From NCBI RefSeq assembly GCF_003058165.1, contig NZ_QBUC01000003.1:1-64000 (forward strand): a stretch of 64,000 nt of DNA, given 5' to 3'. Below are positions 34,498-43,498 of this stretch, one piece after another; position 1 is the first letter of the stretch, and each line of letters begins with the position of its first letter. This DNA comes from Paenisporosarcina sp. OV554 (lineage in GTDB: Bacteria > Bacillota > Bacilli > Bacillales_A > Planococcaceae). The notes under the pieces were generated by a model. It had not been told where the DNA came from. It ran no database searches and worked only from the letters and a program-made list of their open reading frames with translations. The position numbers and the translations under genes were made by a program.

Positions 34498-35565
34498 TCA
34501 ACCGTTATGCCACTTGTACATCCACAATACACCAGACTTCATTAACCTAGCGATACGACCTGTAACTGTGCGGTCTGCTAAGTATGCAAATCCTTGCTTT
34601 TTCCCTAAAGAACCTAAGAATCCTTTTAGCTTGATTTCCGGCATTTGTTCAGGAAGTTCTTTGCCTCTCCAACGTGCTTGTAGCACTTGAACAATTTGTT
34701 CTGCTTGTTCTTCAGCTACTTGTGCACTTGGTGAATAAGGCAATGCTGCACAATCACCCACAACATAGACATGTTCATCTTCGGGTAAGTTATGGTATTG
34801 AGATAATACGACACGACCTATTGAATCTGTCTCAGAACCAATATTTCGAACAGGTGCGACTGGTTGAATGCCAGCTGTCCATACTACTGCATCTACAGCA
34901 ATTGTCTCTTCATGGTTGTGTAATATTTTTGGTTCTACTTTTGTAATATTTGAATTGCTTACAACTTCTACGTTGTGTTTATCAAACCACTTCTTCACGA
35001 AATTACTTAAGCGTTCAGGAAAATCACGTAATATACGAGGACTGCGGTCAAACAATTTGATACCTAAATCAGGACGTGATTCGCGTAATTCACTCGCAAG
35101 TTCAATTCCACTTAACCCCGCTCCAACTATTCCTACAACTGAACCTGATGGCAATCCACACAATTTATTAAAGGTTTCACGAGAACGCCCAATTGTCTGT
35201 ATGCTATACGTGAATTCAGAGGCACCGGGAACATCGTGGTACTTATCTTCACAACCTAATCCGATTACAACATCATCATAGGGGATTGTAGTTTCATCGG
35301 AAAGCACTACCACTTTCTCTTCGCGGTTAATTTCAATAACTTCTCCAAAAACCATTTTTAATTGTTCATGTTCTGGATACGAAACACGAACTTCTTGATC
35401 AGGCACCGTACCGGCTGCTAATGCATAAAACTCTGTTTTCAAACTATGAAATGGTGTGCGATCGACTAAAGTAATTTGTATATCTTCTGGTAAATTATTT
35501 GGCAATAAACGAAGCAACACTCGCATGTTACCGTATCCGCCACCTAGCAATACTAAATTTTTCAT
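34498..35565 (-). CDS. yutJ: NDH-2-like NAD(P)/FAD oxidoreductase (YutJ)
   Basis: A protein of 355 residues with the pyridine-nucleotide disulfide oxidoreductase fold. The N-terminal FAD site is LVLLGGGYGNMRVLLRLLP, the NADH site is VVGIVGAGLSGIELASEL (about 146), and YVVGDCAALPYSP is near 268. It is shorter than YumB at the C-terminus, where NDH-2 enzymes have their membrane-binding helices, so membrane attachment is less certain. Its promoter is overlapped by a Rex-type operator, which suggests induction at high NADH/NAD+. Confidence 0.88.
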   Translation of the reverse strand: MKNLVLLGGGYGNMRVLLRLLPNNLPEDIQITLVDRTPFHSLKTEFYALAAGTVPDQEVRVSYPEHEQLKMVFGEVIEINREEKVVVLSDETTIPYDDVVIGLGCEDKYHDVPGASEFTYSIQTIGRSRETFNKLCGLPSGSVVGIVGAGLSGIELASELRESRPDLGIKLFDRSPRILRDFPERLSNFVKKWFDKHNVEVVSNSNITKVEPKILHNHEETIAVDAVVWTAGIQPVAPVRNIGSETDSIGRVVLSQYHNLPEDEHVYVVGDCAALPYSPSAQVAEEQAEQIVQVLQARWRGKELPEQMPEIKLKGFLGSLGKKQGFAYLADRTVTGRIARLMKSGVLWMYKWHNG

Positions 35566-35612
35566 AAAAATCTCCCTTGAGCATTTTATATACAGTCTTT
35601 CTCTACGTAGTT

Positions 35613-35641
35613 AGTATAAATCATTGTGAGATGTTTCACAA
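35613..35641 (-). promoter_or_regulatory. Sigma-A promoter of yutJ
   Basis: Minus strand: -35 TTGTGA (35636-35641), 17 bases, -10 TATACT (35613-35618). The -35 box and part of the spacer lie inside the Rex-type palindrome. Confidence 0.65.
35624..35641. promoter_or_regulatory. Rex-type operator upstream of yutJ
   Basis: TTGTGAG-ATGT-TTCACAA, one mismatch from the Rex consensus TTGTGAA-N4-TTCACAA. The outer AT pair extends the symmetry. Rex is the NADH/NAD+-sensing repressor of Gram-positive bacteria, and its known targets include NADH dehydrogenase genes. Confidence 0.7.
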
Positions 35642-35706
35642 TAAGTCACACGCATTGACGAATATTAAAAAAAAGAGTAGCATATCGATGTAGCGAGGTG
35701 AAGAAC

Positions 35707-35943
35707 GTGAATCCTATGGTAGAATTTTGTGTCAGTAATTTGGCAAATGGATCACAAAAAACATTTGAAGTACTAGAACGCGATCCTAACTTAGACGTTC
35801 TGGAGTATGGTTGTTTGAGTTATTGTACCAAATGTGCAGAAGCTTTTTTTGCAGTTGTAAATGGTGATGTTGTACAAGCAGATTCTCCAGATGAACTGAC
35901 GAAGAAGATTTATGAGTATATAGATGAAAATCCACTTTTTTAA
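35707..35943 (+). CDS. yuzB: YuzB family protein (DUF1450)
   Basis: A protein of 78 residues with a [10 protein letters not shown] cysteine cluster (near 37-46) and another cysteine at FCVSN near the start. It belongs to the DUF1450/YuzB family, with a thioredoxin-like or ferredoxin-like fold but unknown role. The GTG at 35707 (MNPMVEFC) fits the family start and has GAGGTG upstream; the frame is open three codons further. Confidence 0.85.
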   Translation: MNPMVEFCVSNLANGSQKTFEVLERDPNLDVLEYGCLSYCTKCAEAFFAVVNGDVVQADSPDELTKKIYEYIDENPLF

Positions 35944-35948
35944 AAGTA

Positions 35949-35978
35949 AGGAGTTGCTTTCGTGCAACTCCTTTTTTT
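35949..35978. terminator. Bidirectional terminator between yuzB and yutF
   Basis: AGGAGTTGC / GCAACTCCT with a short loop and a T-run. It overlaps the yutF stop. Confidence 0.85.
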
Positions 35979-36738
35979 ATATACATTCGAGTAAATTCTC
36001 AAGTGTCATAGTGGGTAGAGAGAATTTTGTTAAGACTTCTTCTGTTGATGTTACGCCTGTGTTTACATGAATGGTATCAATTCCAAAACCAATCCCCGCT
36101 AAAATATCGGTATCGTAATTGTCCCCAATCATCACCATATCTTCTTTTGCAAACTGATGTTCATGTTGAATAATCTCAAGCATCAATCCTTGTGGTTTTC
36201 CAATAAATATAGGATCAACGCCAGTAGAGGTTTGTACTAATGCTGTGAATGCTCCATTGCCAGGCATGAATCCTCTTTCATTTGGAAATGCTCTATCACT
36301 ATTCGTCGAAATAAACACTGCGCCTTTTCGAATATCCAAACACGCTTGTGCAAGTTTTTCGAAGTTAATATTTCGATCAATCCCCATTACAAATACATCT
36401 TGTGAAGATTCAACAATTTTTACACCGTTTTCTTGAAGAGCTTCACGAAGTCCCTTTTCCCCTATCATTGAAACTGAAACATTTGGATAATTCATTCCAA
36501 TGTATTTAGCAGCTGCCATCGCTGATGTCATGATGTGACTTCGCTTTGCATTTATTCCTAAAGCGTTTAGTTTTGACTGCACTTGATCAGGAGTCTGAGA
36601 AGCATTGTTCGTCACAAAAAAGGGCTCAATACCCTGTTGTTGCAAGTGATGCACAAATTGAACAGTTTCTAAGATAGGTTCTTTTCCCCGATATACTGTG
36701 CCATCTAAATCTATACAATACGCTTTGTATGTTTTCAT
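35977..36738 (-). CDS. yutF: HAD-family sugar/p-nitrophenyl phosphatase (YutF, NagD-like)
   Basis: A protein of 253 residues. HAD motif I is YCIDLDGTVYRG (D9 and D11), motif II is FFVTNNAS (about 40), and motif IV is MVMIGDNYDTDI (about 200). The NagD/AraL-type cap lies between. Members hydrolyse small phosphates such as sugar phosphates; the natural substrate is uncertain. It overlaps yutE by 4 bp (ATGA), so the two are coupled. Confidence 0.9.
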   Translation of the reverse strand: MKTYKAYCIDLDGTVYRGKEPILETVQFVHHLQQQGIEPFFVTNNASQTPDQVQSKLNALGINAKRSHIMTSAMAAAKYIGMNYPNVSVSMIGEKGLREALQENGVKIVESSQDVFVMGIDRNINFEKLAQACLDIRKGAVFISTNSDRAFPNERGFMPGNGAFTALVQTSTGVDPIFIGKPQGLMLEIIQHEHQFAKEDMVMIGDNYDTDILAGIGFGIDTIHVNTGVTSTEEVLTKFSLPTMTLENLLECI

Positions 36739-37187
36739 CTTTGCTCCAAAGGTGAAAATGCGGATACTGGTCCTAGTTCATGTGTTAAGTAGATTTCAAT
36801 ATGTCCAGGGAATATTTTTAATACCTCTAAATGATTTTGTAGAACAGAAGCGATTTGTTGATGATCTACACTCAGGAAATCTCTAACAAGCATTTTTCGT
36901 AGAGCGATCACCTCTTTTAATGGTGCATCCATGTCAGCAGTTATAACTTTTTCATCAGTTAAAATATCGATAATATCATCATAGCTACCTGGATCGCGCA
37001 TAATAAAGCCATCTATCATTGAATTTCCAACATCAATGATGGATTCAATAATATTTTGTGCTATGCGTTCAAGTGCAAGTTTATCTAGTTCGCTTGAAGT
37101 TAAGTTTGGTGATTTTTCAATTAATAGCACAATGGATTTCATATAAGTTAATGCTAAACTTATTTTGTTACGATCTACAAAATACAT
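36735..37187 (-). CDS. yutE: DUF86/HepT-like domain protein (YutE)
   Basis: An all-helical protein of 150 residues of the DUF86 family. Related HepT proteins are RNase toxins paired with MNT nucleotidyltransferases, but here no such partner is present and the gene sits in a housekeeping pair with yutF. A toxin role is therefore unlikely. The ATG at 37187 (MYFVDRNK) has GCGAGGG upstream; the longer frame lacks a ribosome site. Confidence 0.85.
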   Translation of the reverse strand: MYFVDRNKISLALTYMKSIVLLIEKSPNLTSSELDKLALERIAQNIIESIIDVGNSMIDGFIMRDPGSYDDIIDILTDEKVITADMDAPLKEVIALRKMLVRDFLSVDHQQIASVLQNHLEVLKIFPGHIEIYLTHELGPVSAFSPLEQR

Positions 37188-37279
37188 ACGTATCCCTCGC
37201 TTTATGGGTTTTATATTACTTTTCATTATTCTTCTATACTAACATAATTGATTGAAATTGAATGATTTCTGAACAAAGC

Positions 37280-37320
37280 AAAAACCTCGATTAAGATGAC
37301 TGAACATCTAAATCGAGGTT
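37280..37320 (-). terminator. Terminator after yutD
   Basis: AACCTCGATT plus AGATG pairs with CATCT plus AATCGAGGTT, then a T-rich stretch on the minus strand. It overlaps the yutD stop. Confidence 0.8.
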
Positions 37321-37644
37321 GTCTTGTTCTTGAATTTCTACAGTTTCAATCGGTATTTCAACAGGTTTTGCTGGACCAATTTTTTTAAGAATAAAATAGG
37401 CACAACCAAAATTACAGTATTCATATAGATAATCTTGTAATGTACTTACCTTTGTATCGTATGTTGCTTTTTGATTTTTATCATCAAAAAAACCTTTTAA
37501 ACGAAGTTGTCCATAACCCCAGTCACCTAGAATATAATCGTACTTATTCAAGATTTCACTATAACGTTCTTGAACCACTTCTTCTTGTAACGCTTCCCGG
37601 TGATCTGTAAGTATCTCATAATCCCAGCGATCGATTGTAATCAT
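37291..37644 (-). CDS. yutD: YutD family protein (DUF1027)
   Basis: A soluble protein of 117 residues of the YutD/DUF1027 family, recognised by YDYILGDWGYGQLRLKGFFDD (about 34-54) and YEYCNFGCAYFILKK. Function unknown. It begins 17 bp after lipA and is probably cotranscribed with it, an arrangement kept in Bacillus. Confidence 0.85.
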   Translation of the reverse strand: MITIDRWDYEILTDHREALQEEVVQERYSEILNKYDYILGDWGYGQLRLKGFFDDKNQKATYDTKVSTLQDYLYEYCNFGCAYFILKKIGPAKPVEIPIETVEIQEQDNLDLDVQSS

Positions 37645-37661
37645 TAATTATTCACTCTCCA

Positions 37662-38585
37662 TCAACTAGTTGTAAGAGCTAATTGCTCGTCCCCAAGGCG
37701 CTGTTTTTCTTTTGCAGCAGCATTTACTTGCTCGTCCGCATGGTAACTACTACGTACTAATGGACCTGCTTCGCAATGGTTAAATCCTTTTGACATGGCA
37801 ATTTTACGCAGTTCCCCAAACTCGAGTGGCGAATAATACTTTTGGACCGTTATATGCTTTTTCGAAGGTTGCAAGTATTGACCAATTGTCATTATATCCA
37901 CATTGTTTGCACGTAAATCATCCATAACTTCTATAATTTCTTCTTTTGTTTCACCGAGTCCGACCATTAAGGAAGATTTTGTAGGAATGTCAGGTTGCAT
38001 TTCTTTAGAACGACGTAAAAGTTCAAGAGACCGATCGTACTTGGCACGTGCTCGTACTCTTGGTGTTAAACGACGAACGGTTTCAATATTGTGATTTAAA
38101 ATGTCTGGTTTTGCATCCATTAACATTTGAATATTTTCTTCGATTCCACCCATATCAGAAGGAAGCACTTCGATGGTTGTGAAGGGGTTTTTACGACGAA
38201 TTGCACGAACAGTTTCAGCAAATACTGCTGCACCACCATCTTTTAAATCGTCACGTGCAACAGCTGTTACTACAACGTGTTTTAGATTCATTAATACGAC
38301 AGAGTCAGCAACGCGTTCAGGTTCTCCTAAATCAAGTTCATTCGGTAATCCTGTTTTAACTGCACAAAAACGACATGCTCTAGTACAAATTGCACCAAGA
38401 ATCATAAATGTTGCTGTACGTCGAGTTCCCCAACATTCATGAATATTTGGGCATTTCGCTTCTTCACAAACCGTATTCAGATTATTTTCACGCATTATTT
38501 TTTTTAGACCTTTGTAATTGTCGTTCGTATTTAACTTAATCTTTAACCAAGCAGGCTTGCGAATATGTGTTTGTTTCGTTGTCAT
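37662..38585 (-). CDS. lipA: Lipoyl synthase
   Basis: A radical SAM enzyme of 307 residues that inserts two sulfur atoms into octanoyl groups to make lipoyl cofactors, for example on GcvH. The auxiliary [4Fe-4S] site is C-x4-C-x5-C ([12 protein letters not shown], about 40-51) and the SAM cluster is CTRACRFC (about 66-73). The C-terminal RSSYHADEQ is also conserved. The ATG at 38585 follows AGGTGG. A promoter with TTGTCA and TACATA, 17 bases apart, lies upstream. Confidence 0.96.
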   Translation of the reverse strand: MTTKQTHIRKPAWLKIKLNTNDNYKGLKKIMRENNLNTVCEEAKCPNIHECWGTRRTATFMILGAICTRACRFCAVKTGLPNELDLGEPERVADSVVLMNLKHVVVTAVARDDLKDGGAAVFAETVRAIRRKNPFTTIEVLPSDMGGIEENIQMLMDAKPDILNHNIETVRRLTPRVRARAKYDRSLELLRRSKEMQPDIPTKSSLMVGLGETKEEIIEVMDDLRANNVDIMTIGQYLQPSKKHITVQKYYSPLEFGELRKIAMSKGFNHCEAGPLVRSSYHADEQVNAAAKEKQRLGDEQLALTTS

Positions 38586-38611
38586 GTACGTCCACCTCAT
38601 CCTTTTCAGAC

Positions 38612-38640
38612 TATGTATGGTATCTACTCACTGTTGACAA
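38612..38640 (-). promoter_or_regulatory. Probable sigma-A promoter of lipA-yutD
   Basis: Minus strand: TTGTCA (38635-38640), 17 bases, TACATA (38612-38617). It is 27 bases before the lipA start. A 13-codon frame with GAGGAGG just upstream (38625-38670) is probably chance. Confidence 0.5.
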
Positions 38641-38689
38641 TGTACCATATTCGACCACGTCTCACAACCTCCTCAGACATGATAAACAA

Positions 38690-38720
38690 AGAAAAGCGCC
38701 TCTGCGAAGAGACGCTTTTT
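38690..38720 (-). terminator. Terminator of yunB
   Basis: AAAAGCG plus CTCT pairs with AGAG plus CGCTTTT around a GCGA loop. T-rich on the minus strand. Confidence 0.8.
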
Positions 38721-38830
38721 ATCTGATTTCAGTTGTAGCTATGCTCTACAGTTTTGATAATCGCACATATAATACTGCCTACTAAACGTCCAAAATTATA
38801 ACAATACCAAAATCACCTTTCTGCAAGAGC

Positions 38831-39607
38831 TTATTCAGGTGGAGTTTGAGGTTGAAGCGGAACTTCTATTGAAGGTTGAGCTCCACCTCCACCTTTTGTA
38901 TAAATTTGAGGTACTGGACCAGAGATTACACCTAAAGCGACAGGAATTTTCTGTTCAATTGTCGTAATTTTTGTAGCGAGTGGTACGATTACTTGTACAT
39001 TAACTTTTAACACAATACTAACTTCTACCATTGCGTTATTAATGCCAAATTCACGGAAGTCATATATTATGTCCGACTTTACATTTCCAATAACATGGAA
39101 GCGAATTGGAATTTTTGGACCTAAATTTCCAAGAAGCGGGATATTCGTTGCTTGACCAAGAGGAACAAAAAATACTATACCTCCGTTATCTTCCATAGCA
39201 GTTGGATCATATTCGATATCATCTAAGTAAGGTAAATTGTCTAGATTACCTTCTTCGGCTTGCTCCAAATGTGTTTGCACTAGCGTTACCGTTTCAGATT
39301 GAACTCGGGTAATAATTTCGGTATTAAACTTGGTCGTCACCCTATTATCTTGTTCAGTTGGTATTTCCTCAATGATATCATTTACGTCCATGACATCTGC
39401 CGTCCGAGAGTTAATGGCTTTACTAACTACGAGCGAAGCTATTTTATTTGACTGAACCTCTGCGTATTGTAAATAAATTGGAGTTAAACGGACATTTACG
39501 AGATAAAACATTAAGCCAACTGAAATAACAACAACAACAAATAAAAGGGGTATGATGTTTTTACCTTTCCAATAAATGGTCTTTTTATTTACTTTACGTA
39601 GTCGCAC
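38831..39607 (-). CDS. yunB: Sporulation protein YunB
   Basis: A protein of 258 residues with an N-terminal membrane anchor (about 18-38) and an extracytoplasmic domain with SKAINSRTADVMDVNDII near 65-82. It matches YunB, a mother-cell (sigma-E) sporulation protein in B. subtilis needed for normal spore formation. GTG start. Its AGGAGG ribosome site is inside a strong hairpin that follows yunD (39611-39644), a notable arrangement. Confidence 0.88.
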   Translation of the reverse strand: MRLRKVNKKTIYWKGKNIIPLLFVVVVISVGLMFYLVNVRLTPIYLQYAEVQSNKIASLVVSKAINSRTADVMDVNDIIEEIPTEQDNRVTTKFNTEIITRVQSETVTLVQTHLEQAEEGNLDNLPYLDDIEYDPTAMEDNGGIVFFVPLGQATNIPLLGNLGPKIPIRFHVIGNVKSDIIYDFREFGINNAMVEVSIVLKVNVQVIVPLATKITTIEQKIPVALGVISGPVPQIYTKGGGGAQPSIEVPLQPQTPPE

Positions 39608-39610
39608 AAA

Positions 39611-39644
39611 AATCCTCCTATGTCATATTACGACAAGGAGGATT
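39611..39644 (-). terminator. Hairpin that ends yunD and covers the yunB ribosome site
   Basis: On the minus strand, AATCCTCCT plus TGTC pairs with GACA plus AGGAGGATT (one bulged base), then TTTTT and the yunB GTG. It looks like a yunD terminator whose 3' arm is also the yunB SD. Confidence 0.65.
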
Positions 39645-39653
39645 CATTTATGA

Positions 39654-41018
39654 CTAATACAATTGGTGTTTTTGACCATATTCGATGAGAACATTTCGAA
39701 CGAATTCCGACATATAATAAGTTTTTCGTAAGTCTTTAAATGTTGGATAAAAATAACCAAAAGTGAACATATCAAGTGTCGCTAATCGAACTGTTTGTTT
39801 CGGATCTATAATCTTATTCTGAATAAATAATGACTGATCTACAACTGTAAATTGATGAGTTATCATTTTTCCCATCACAGCACCTCGAAAGCCTAATCCT
39901 TTTAGCTCTAAATTTGGCCAACTTTCATTTAAAGACAATAAATAAATATCTGTTAACTCTTGTCCAGTTAATTCAATTACACACGGATTAATTGGGTGCG
40001 GCAGCATTTTGTGAACATCAAAATGAGTAACGGACCCTGCAGGTAAATCTGATAAAAACAATCCAGCATTAAATAACGCACAATCAGCTTGGCAAAAGGT
40101 TGTTAAAGCTTCCCCAAAAAATGTAGATAAAGCAGATTCATTAAACCATTCTTTTGGAAGTAGCTGGGGTTGGTGAAAAGCAGTTTTCTTTAATTGATCA
40201 GTACCTATTGTAACTAGTCCATTCAAAAATTCTTCTTCCTGAGGACCTTTTTTTAATTCATTCGTATCATAAAGGAGTGCCTGTTTCTTCACAATCTTTT
40301 TATCATGTAAATCGAATTCAATGGTCACATGTCCAACATAATAGCCATACTTACCTGCAGCTGCTAAAAGAGAATTATTGACCTCTTTTCCTTCATGTAA
40401 AATATGATGTGTATGTGCCCCAAAGATGATATCAATATCCGGAAATTGCTCTGCCATATCCTCGTCTAAATGAATTCCTAAATGAGACATACATATGATT
40501 ATATCTGTCTGCTTTTTTAAATCCACAATCTGTTTTTCTAAAGCTTTGAATGCTGGTGTCACTTGCCATCCCAATTGTTTATAAAACAATGTGAATTCAG
40601 CAGTAAGAGCTGTTACACCTATTCTTGTACCATGAATCGTTGTCAAAATAGTTGTCGGCAATAACCAACTAGGAATGTCCTCATTCGGCTCAATTAAATT
40701 CCCCACGACCACTTCAAATTGTGCTTGAAGGTAAAGTTCTGCCAGCTCTTTATGTGAAAGAGTGATTCCTTCGTTATTTCCAATCGTAACAACATCATAC
40801 TTTGCTTTATTTAACAAGTCGATATTCCCTTTACCTAAAGTTCCTTCAGTGAAGATATGCGAACGATCTATATGGTCGCCAATATCTAAAGTGAAACTAG
40901 ACTCGCCTTCTTCAACATGCCATTTTTTACGTGTTGTCACGAGTTCATGAATTCGTGGCCAATGCTGAAAATGGCTATGTAAATCATTGGTATGATAAAA
41001 ATGAATTGTTTCAATCAT
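39654..41018 (-). CDS. yunD: Metallophosphoesterase/5'-nucleotidase family protein (YunD)
   Basis: A protein of 454 residues. The N-terminal calcineurin-like metallophosphoesterase domain has FYHTNDLHSHF (about 6-16), DIGDHIDRS (45-53), IGNNEG and FGAHTHH. The C-terminal 5'-nucleotidase substrate domain follows. No signal peptide is seen, so it acts in the cytoplasm, unlike many UshA-type enzymes. It follows yunE by 12 bp in a yunFED order. Confidence 0.9.
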   Translation of the reverse strand: MIETIHFYHTNDLHSHFQHWPRIHELVTTRKKWHVEEGESSFTLDIGDHIDRSHIFTEGTLGKGNIDLLNKAKYDVVTIGNNEGITLSHKELAELYLQAQFEVVVGNLIEPNEDIPSWLLPTTILTTIHGTRIGVTALTAEFTLFYKQLGWQVTPAFKALEKQIVDLKKQTDIIICMSHLGIHLDEDMAEQFPDIDIIFGAHTHHILHEGKEVNNSLLAAAGKYGYYVGHVTIEFDLHDKKIVKKQALLYDTNELKKGPQEEEFLNGLVTIGTDQLKKTAFHQPQLLPKEWFNESALSTFFGEALTTFCQADCALFNAGLFLSDLPAGSVTHFDVHKMLPHPINPCVIELTGQELTDIYLLSLNESWPNLELKGLGFRGAVMGKMITHQFTVVDQSLFIQNKIIDPKQTVRLATLDMFTFGYFYPTFKDLRKTYYMSEFVRNVLIEYGQKHQLY

Positions 41019-41030
41019 TTGGCCAACTCC

Positions 41031-41855
41031 TTAACCCATCAGTCCCGCTAAAATCGAACGAACACCGAGTAATAGTAAGATTATACGCAAAGCAAATACT
41101 AATGTTTCCGATTTTATTCGTTGATTAATGGTTGCCCCAATTTTCGCTCCGATAAAAGCAGCAGGAATGACTGGAATTGTATACATCCAAGGAACATTTC
41201 CTAAAGTTATATGGCTAGCTGAATTGACTAATGCTGATAAAAACACCATAAACATTGATGTACCCACGGCGACGTGTGGTGGGAATAAGAACAATAAAAT
41301 CATTGCTGGGACAATAATGGACCCCCCGCCAATTCCAAACAATCCAGATGCAAATCCAACACCAAACGTTAAGAATAATGCAAACCATACGGGATAACCA
41401 TAAACATAGTGTTGCCCTTGTGCATCTGTGAATGTTTTTTTTGTTCCATTTTTCACAAACCATTCAACTGGCTTTAAATAATTTCGAACCAATAATAGTG
41501 TTGATATGATAATTAATAAAATACCAAAATAAAGATTAAATGATGGCAAATCTAATCCTTTATTCACCCATGCTCCGAGAATAGTACCTGGTATGCTCCC
41601 TACAAAGAAAATGAGACCACTACGATAATCAATCGTTTTTGCTTTCATGTACGTTAAAGTCGATGCTAAGCCTGTAAAAATCATCATGATGACTGAGAGA
41701 CCTACCACATTTTGTGGAGTGATTCCTGGAATTAACCCCATTGATCCTCCTAAAAAAAGAGTTGCTGGCACTAAAATAATGCCACCTCCGAGGCCAACTA
41801 ATGCACCAACTATGCCAGAAAGCAGCCCAACAAGTGCCAATAATAAATATTCCAT
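41031..41855 (-). CDS. yunE: TauE/SafE family (sulfite exporter-like) membrane protein YunE
   Basis: A protein of 274 residues with about eight helices and the repeated family motifs GALVGLGGGIILVPA (about 18-32) and GLFGIGGGSIIVPAMI (about 170). TauE/SafE proteins export organosulfonates or sulfite; the actual substrate is unknown. The ATG at 41855 shares one base with the yunF stop (TAATG), indicating coupled translation. Confidence 0.9.
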   Translation of the reverse strand: MEYLLLALVGLLSGIVGALVGLGGGIILVPATLFLGGSMGLIPGITPQNVVGLSVIMMIFTGLASTLTYMKAKTIDYRSGLIFFVGSIPGTILGAWVNKGLDLPSFNLYFGILLIIISTLLLVRNYLKPVEWFVKNGTKKTFTDAQGQHYVYGYPVWFALFLTFGVGFASGLFGIGGGSIIVPAMILLFLFPPHVAVGTSMFMVFLSALVNSASHITLGNVPWMYTIPVIPAAFIGAKIGATINQRIKSETLVFALRIILLLLGVRSILAGLMG

Positions 41856-42715
41856 TACCATTCTCCTTCAAACATATCTAATTGCTTCGGTGCAAGCCCT
41901 TCATATTGTATAGCAAATAACCGCATAAATTGTTTGGCGTTATTCGCTGCATGTCCTCCAGAGTTGTTGTTAAATAACACGGTAACTTGTTTTGATTGTT
42001 TTTCTAAAGATTTTACAATGTCCGCAATTTGTCTTAACTCCTTCATATTGTAATCATATAAATAACGAACTTCTCGCCATTTTTGATCATTCCCTGGATT
42101 TCGCCACCCATGAACATTACGCCCATGAAGTCTTAGTAAAACATGGTCTTTATTAGTTGAAATAGCCACGAGCGGTATGCTACCTTCTCCAGATTGCGGT
42201 TCATCGCATACAGAATGAATCCACTGATTGTTTGTTAAATAGTCAAGTGTTTTTTGTTTAAACTCTGGATAGTACCAAGATTGATGGCGGAACTCGATAG
42301 CAAGTGGTAAGTCTTGCAGCTGTTCACGTACTTCATTTATGTAATCAACATGTTTTTTTTGACAATCAAACCACGGAGGAAATTGAACGAGCACCATGCT
42401 TAACTTATTTGCTTCGACTAGAGGTGCTAGTGACTCTTTATATAATGTAAACATTTCTTCAGTTGATTTAAAAGGGGATTCACCACGGAGATGTCCAGTT
42501 ATTCCTTGATACGCTTTCACGACAAAGCGAAAAGTGTCTGGTGTTTCTCTAATCCACTTAAGCATATTTCGTTCTGGCTGTATTGCATAAAAGGCTGCGT
42601 CTAGTTCAACTACTGGAAAATGAGCACTGTAATCTACTAATTTTTCGCTACTTTTCGATTCTGTGCTATAGATATCTGGATGGTCCCCCCATCCCGTAAG
42701 ACCGACATGAATCAT
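41855..42715 (-). CDS. yunF: DUF72 family protein (YunF)
   Basis: A protein of 286 residues with a TIM-barrel-like fold of the DUF72/YecE family. It has HVGLTGWGDHPD at the start, PVVELDAAFYAIQP (about 34-47), LPLAIEFRHQSWY (about 135), HGRNVHGWRNPG and VTVLFNNNSGGHAANNA. Biochemical role unknown. It is the first gene of yunFED. The 1.2 kb upstream of it is filled with repeats. Confidence 0.9.
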   Translation of the reverse strand: MIHVGLTGWGDHPDIYSTESKSSEKLVDYSAHFPVVELDAAFYAIQPERNMLKWIRETPDTFRFVVKAYQGITGHLRGESPFKSTEEMFTLYKESLAPLVEANKLSMVLVQFPPWFDCQKKHVDYINEVREQLQDLPLAIEFRHQSWYYPEFKQKTLDYLTNNQWIHSVCDEPQSGEGSIPLVAISTNKDHVLLRLHGRNVHGWRNPGNDQKWREVRYLYDYNMKELRQIADIVKSLEKQSKQVTVLFNNNSGGHAANNAKQFMRLFAIQYEGLAPKQLDMFEGEW

Positions 42716-42765
42716 CCTTCATCCCCCTCTATTTGTTTCATTATCATACCATATTAGAAATTGGG

Positions 42766-42826
42766 CTTCACGCTTCGCCTTGAAGACTTGGTAACGTCCT
42801 CTGCTCCCTTACAACCCGGATGGAAG
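42766..42826 (+). repeat. E1 fragment
   Basis: A short partial match to the 3' half of E1 (CTCTGCTCCCTTACAACCCGGA compared with CTTCGCTCCCTTACAACCTGGA in full copies), just upstream of yunF. It is degenerate and lacks the hairpins. Confidence 0.45.
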
Positions 42827-42941
42827 TCATATGGCAATCACCACCTACCTCTTTTCTGTGAAAGACTCTCGCGGTTTTCATACAAGTACAAGAAGTTGAA
42901 AGGTTTAGAAATAAAACCTAATAATATTTACAGATACATAC

Positions 42942-43150
42942 AGGTTTACAGTCTGCTCCTGACGCTTTATCTGCTTCACCTTGGTCTAGAGAACAAAGAG
43001 TTGGCTTGTGACTTCGTGACTACGTCATCCGCCAATCGCGGCGAAAAACCTGTCGCTCACAGTTATGTTACTTTGGTTTACTAGTGAATCGCTGGATTTC
43101 TTTATGTAGATGTTCGGCCGAAGACTATATTTCGGTCTCGTTCAGCTTAT
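42942..43150 (+). repeat. E1 structured repeat, copy c
   Basis: A diverged copy of about 209 bases with all modules recognisable: AGGTTTACAG opening, GTTGGC...GCCAAT central arms with a partly duplicated GTGACTTC core, GGTTTACTAGTGAATCG, and the GGCCGAA / TTCGGTC 3' hairpin. Confidence 0.75.
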
Positions 43151-43214
43151 TTTATTTCAGACCACTCTATTGAAAAATATAAGACAGTTTGATATTTTCC
43201 ACTCTGAAGTAAGA

Positions 43215-43433
43215 AGGTTTTCAGTGCGCTTCGGACGCATCTTCTGCTGCACTATAATCTAGAGAATAAAGAGTTGGGCTTGTGACTTCGTCACCCGCCC
43301 AACTCTCTTTATTCTGATTATCTTGCTGCGAGCGTGCTTCCTTCGCTCCCTTACTACCTGGTCTCTCACAGTTATGTTACTTTCGTTTACTAGTGAATCG
43401 CAGGATTCCTTTAAGTAGATATTCGGCCGAGGA
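43215..43433 (+). repeat. E1 structured repeat, copy d (3' truncated)
   Basis: Opens with AGGTTTTCAGTGCGCTTCGG. The central hairpin is GAGTTGGGC, TT, GTGAC-TTC-GTCAC, CC, GCCCAACTC (arms perfect). It runs to TTCGGCCGAGG and then loses the final hairpin arm and T-run. Confidence 0.8.
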
Positions 43434-43498
43434 TACTTGGTTAGTTAAAGATAGTGACGATTGTTTAGTAAACCTAAATCAAAAAACAAATTGCATAA

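Noticed and set aside
36735-37187. HepT-type toxin of a toxin-antitoxin pair
   Set aside because: The DUF86 fold fits, but there is no nucleotidyltransferase partner. The gene is coupled to yutF in the conserved yut order, so a housekeeping YutE is more likely.
38625-38670. 13-codon leader peptide before lipA
   Set aside because: GAGGAGG is present but the spacing to GTG is too short, and the frame overlaps the likely lipA promoter.
42761-43084. Plus-strand 107-codon frame upstream of yunF
   Set aside because: It runs through E1 fragment and copy c, starts without a ribosome site and matches nothing recognisable.
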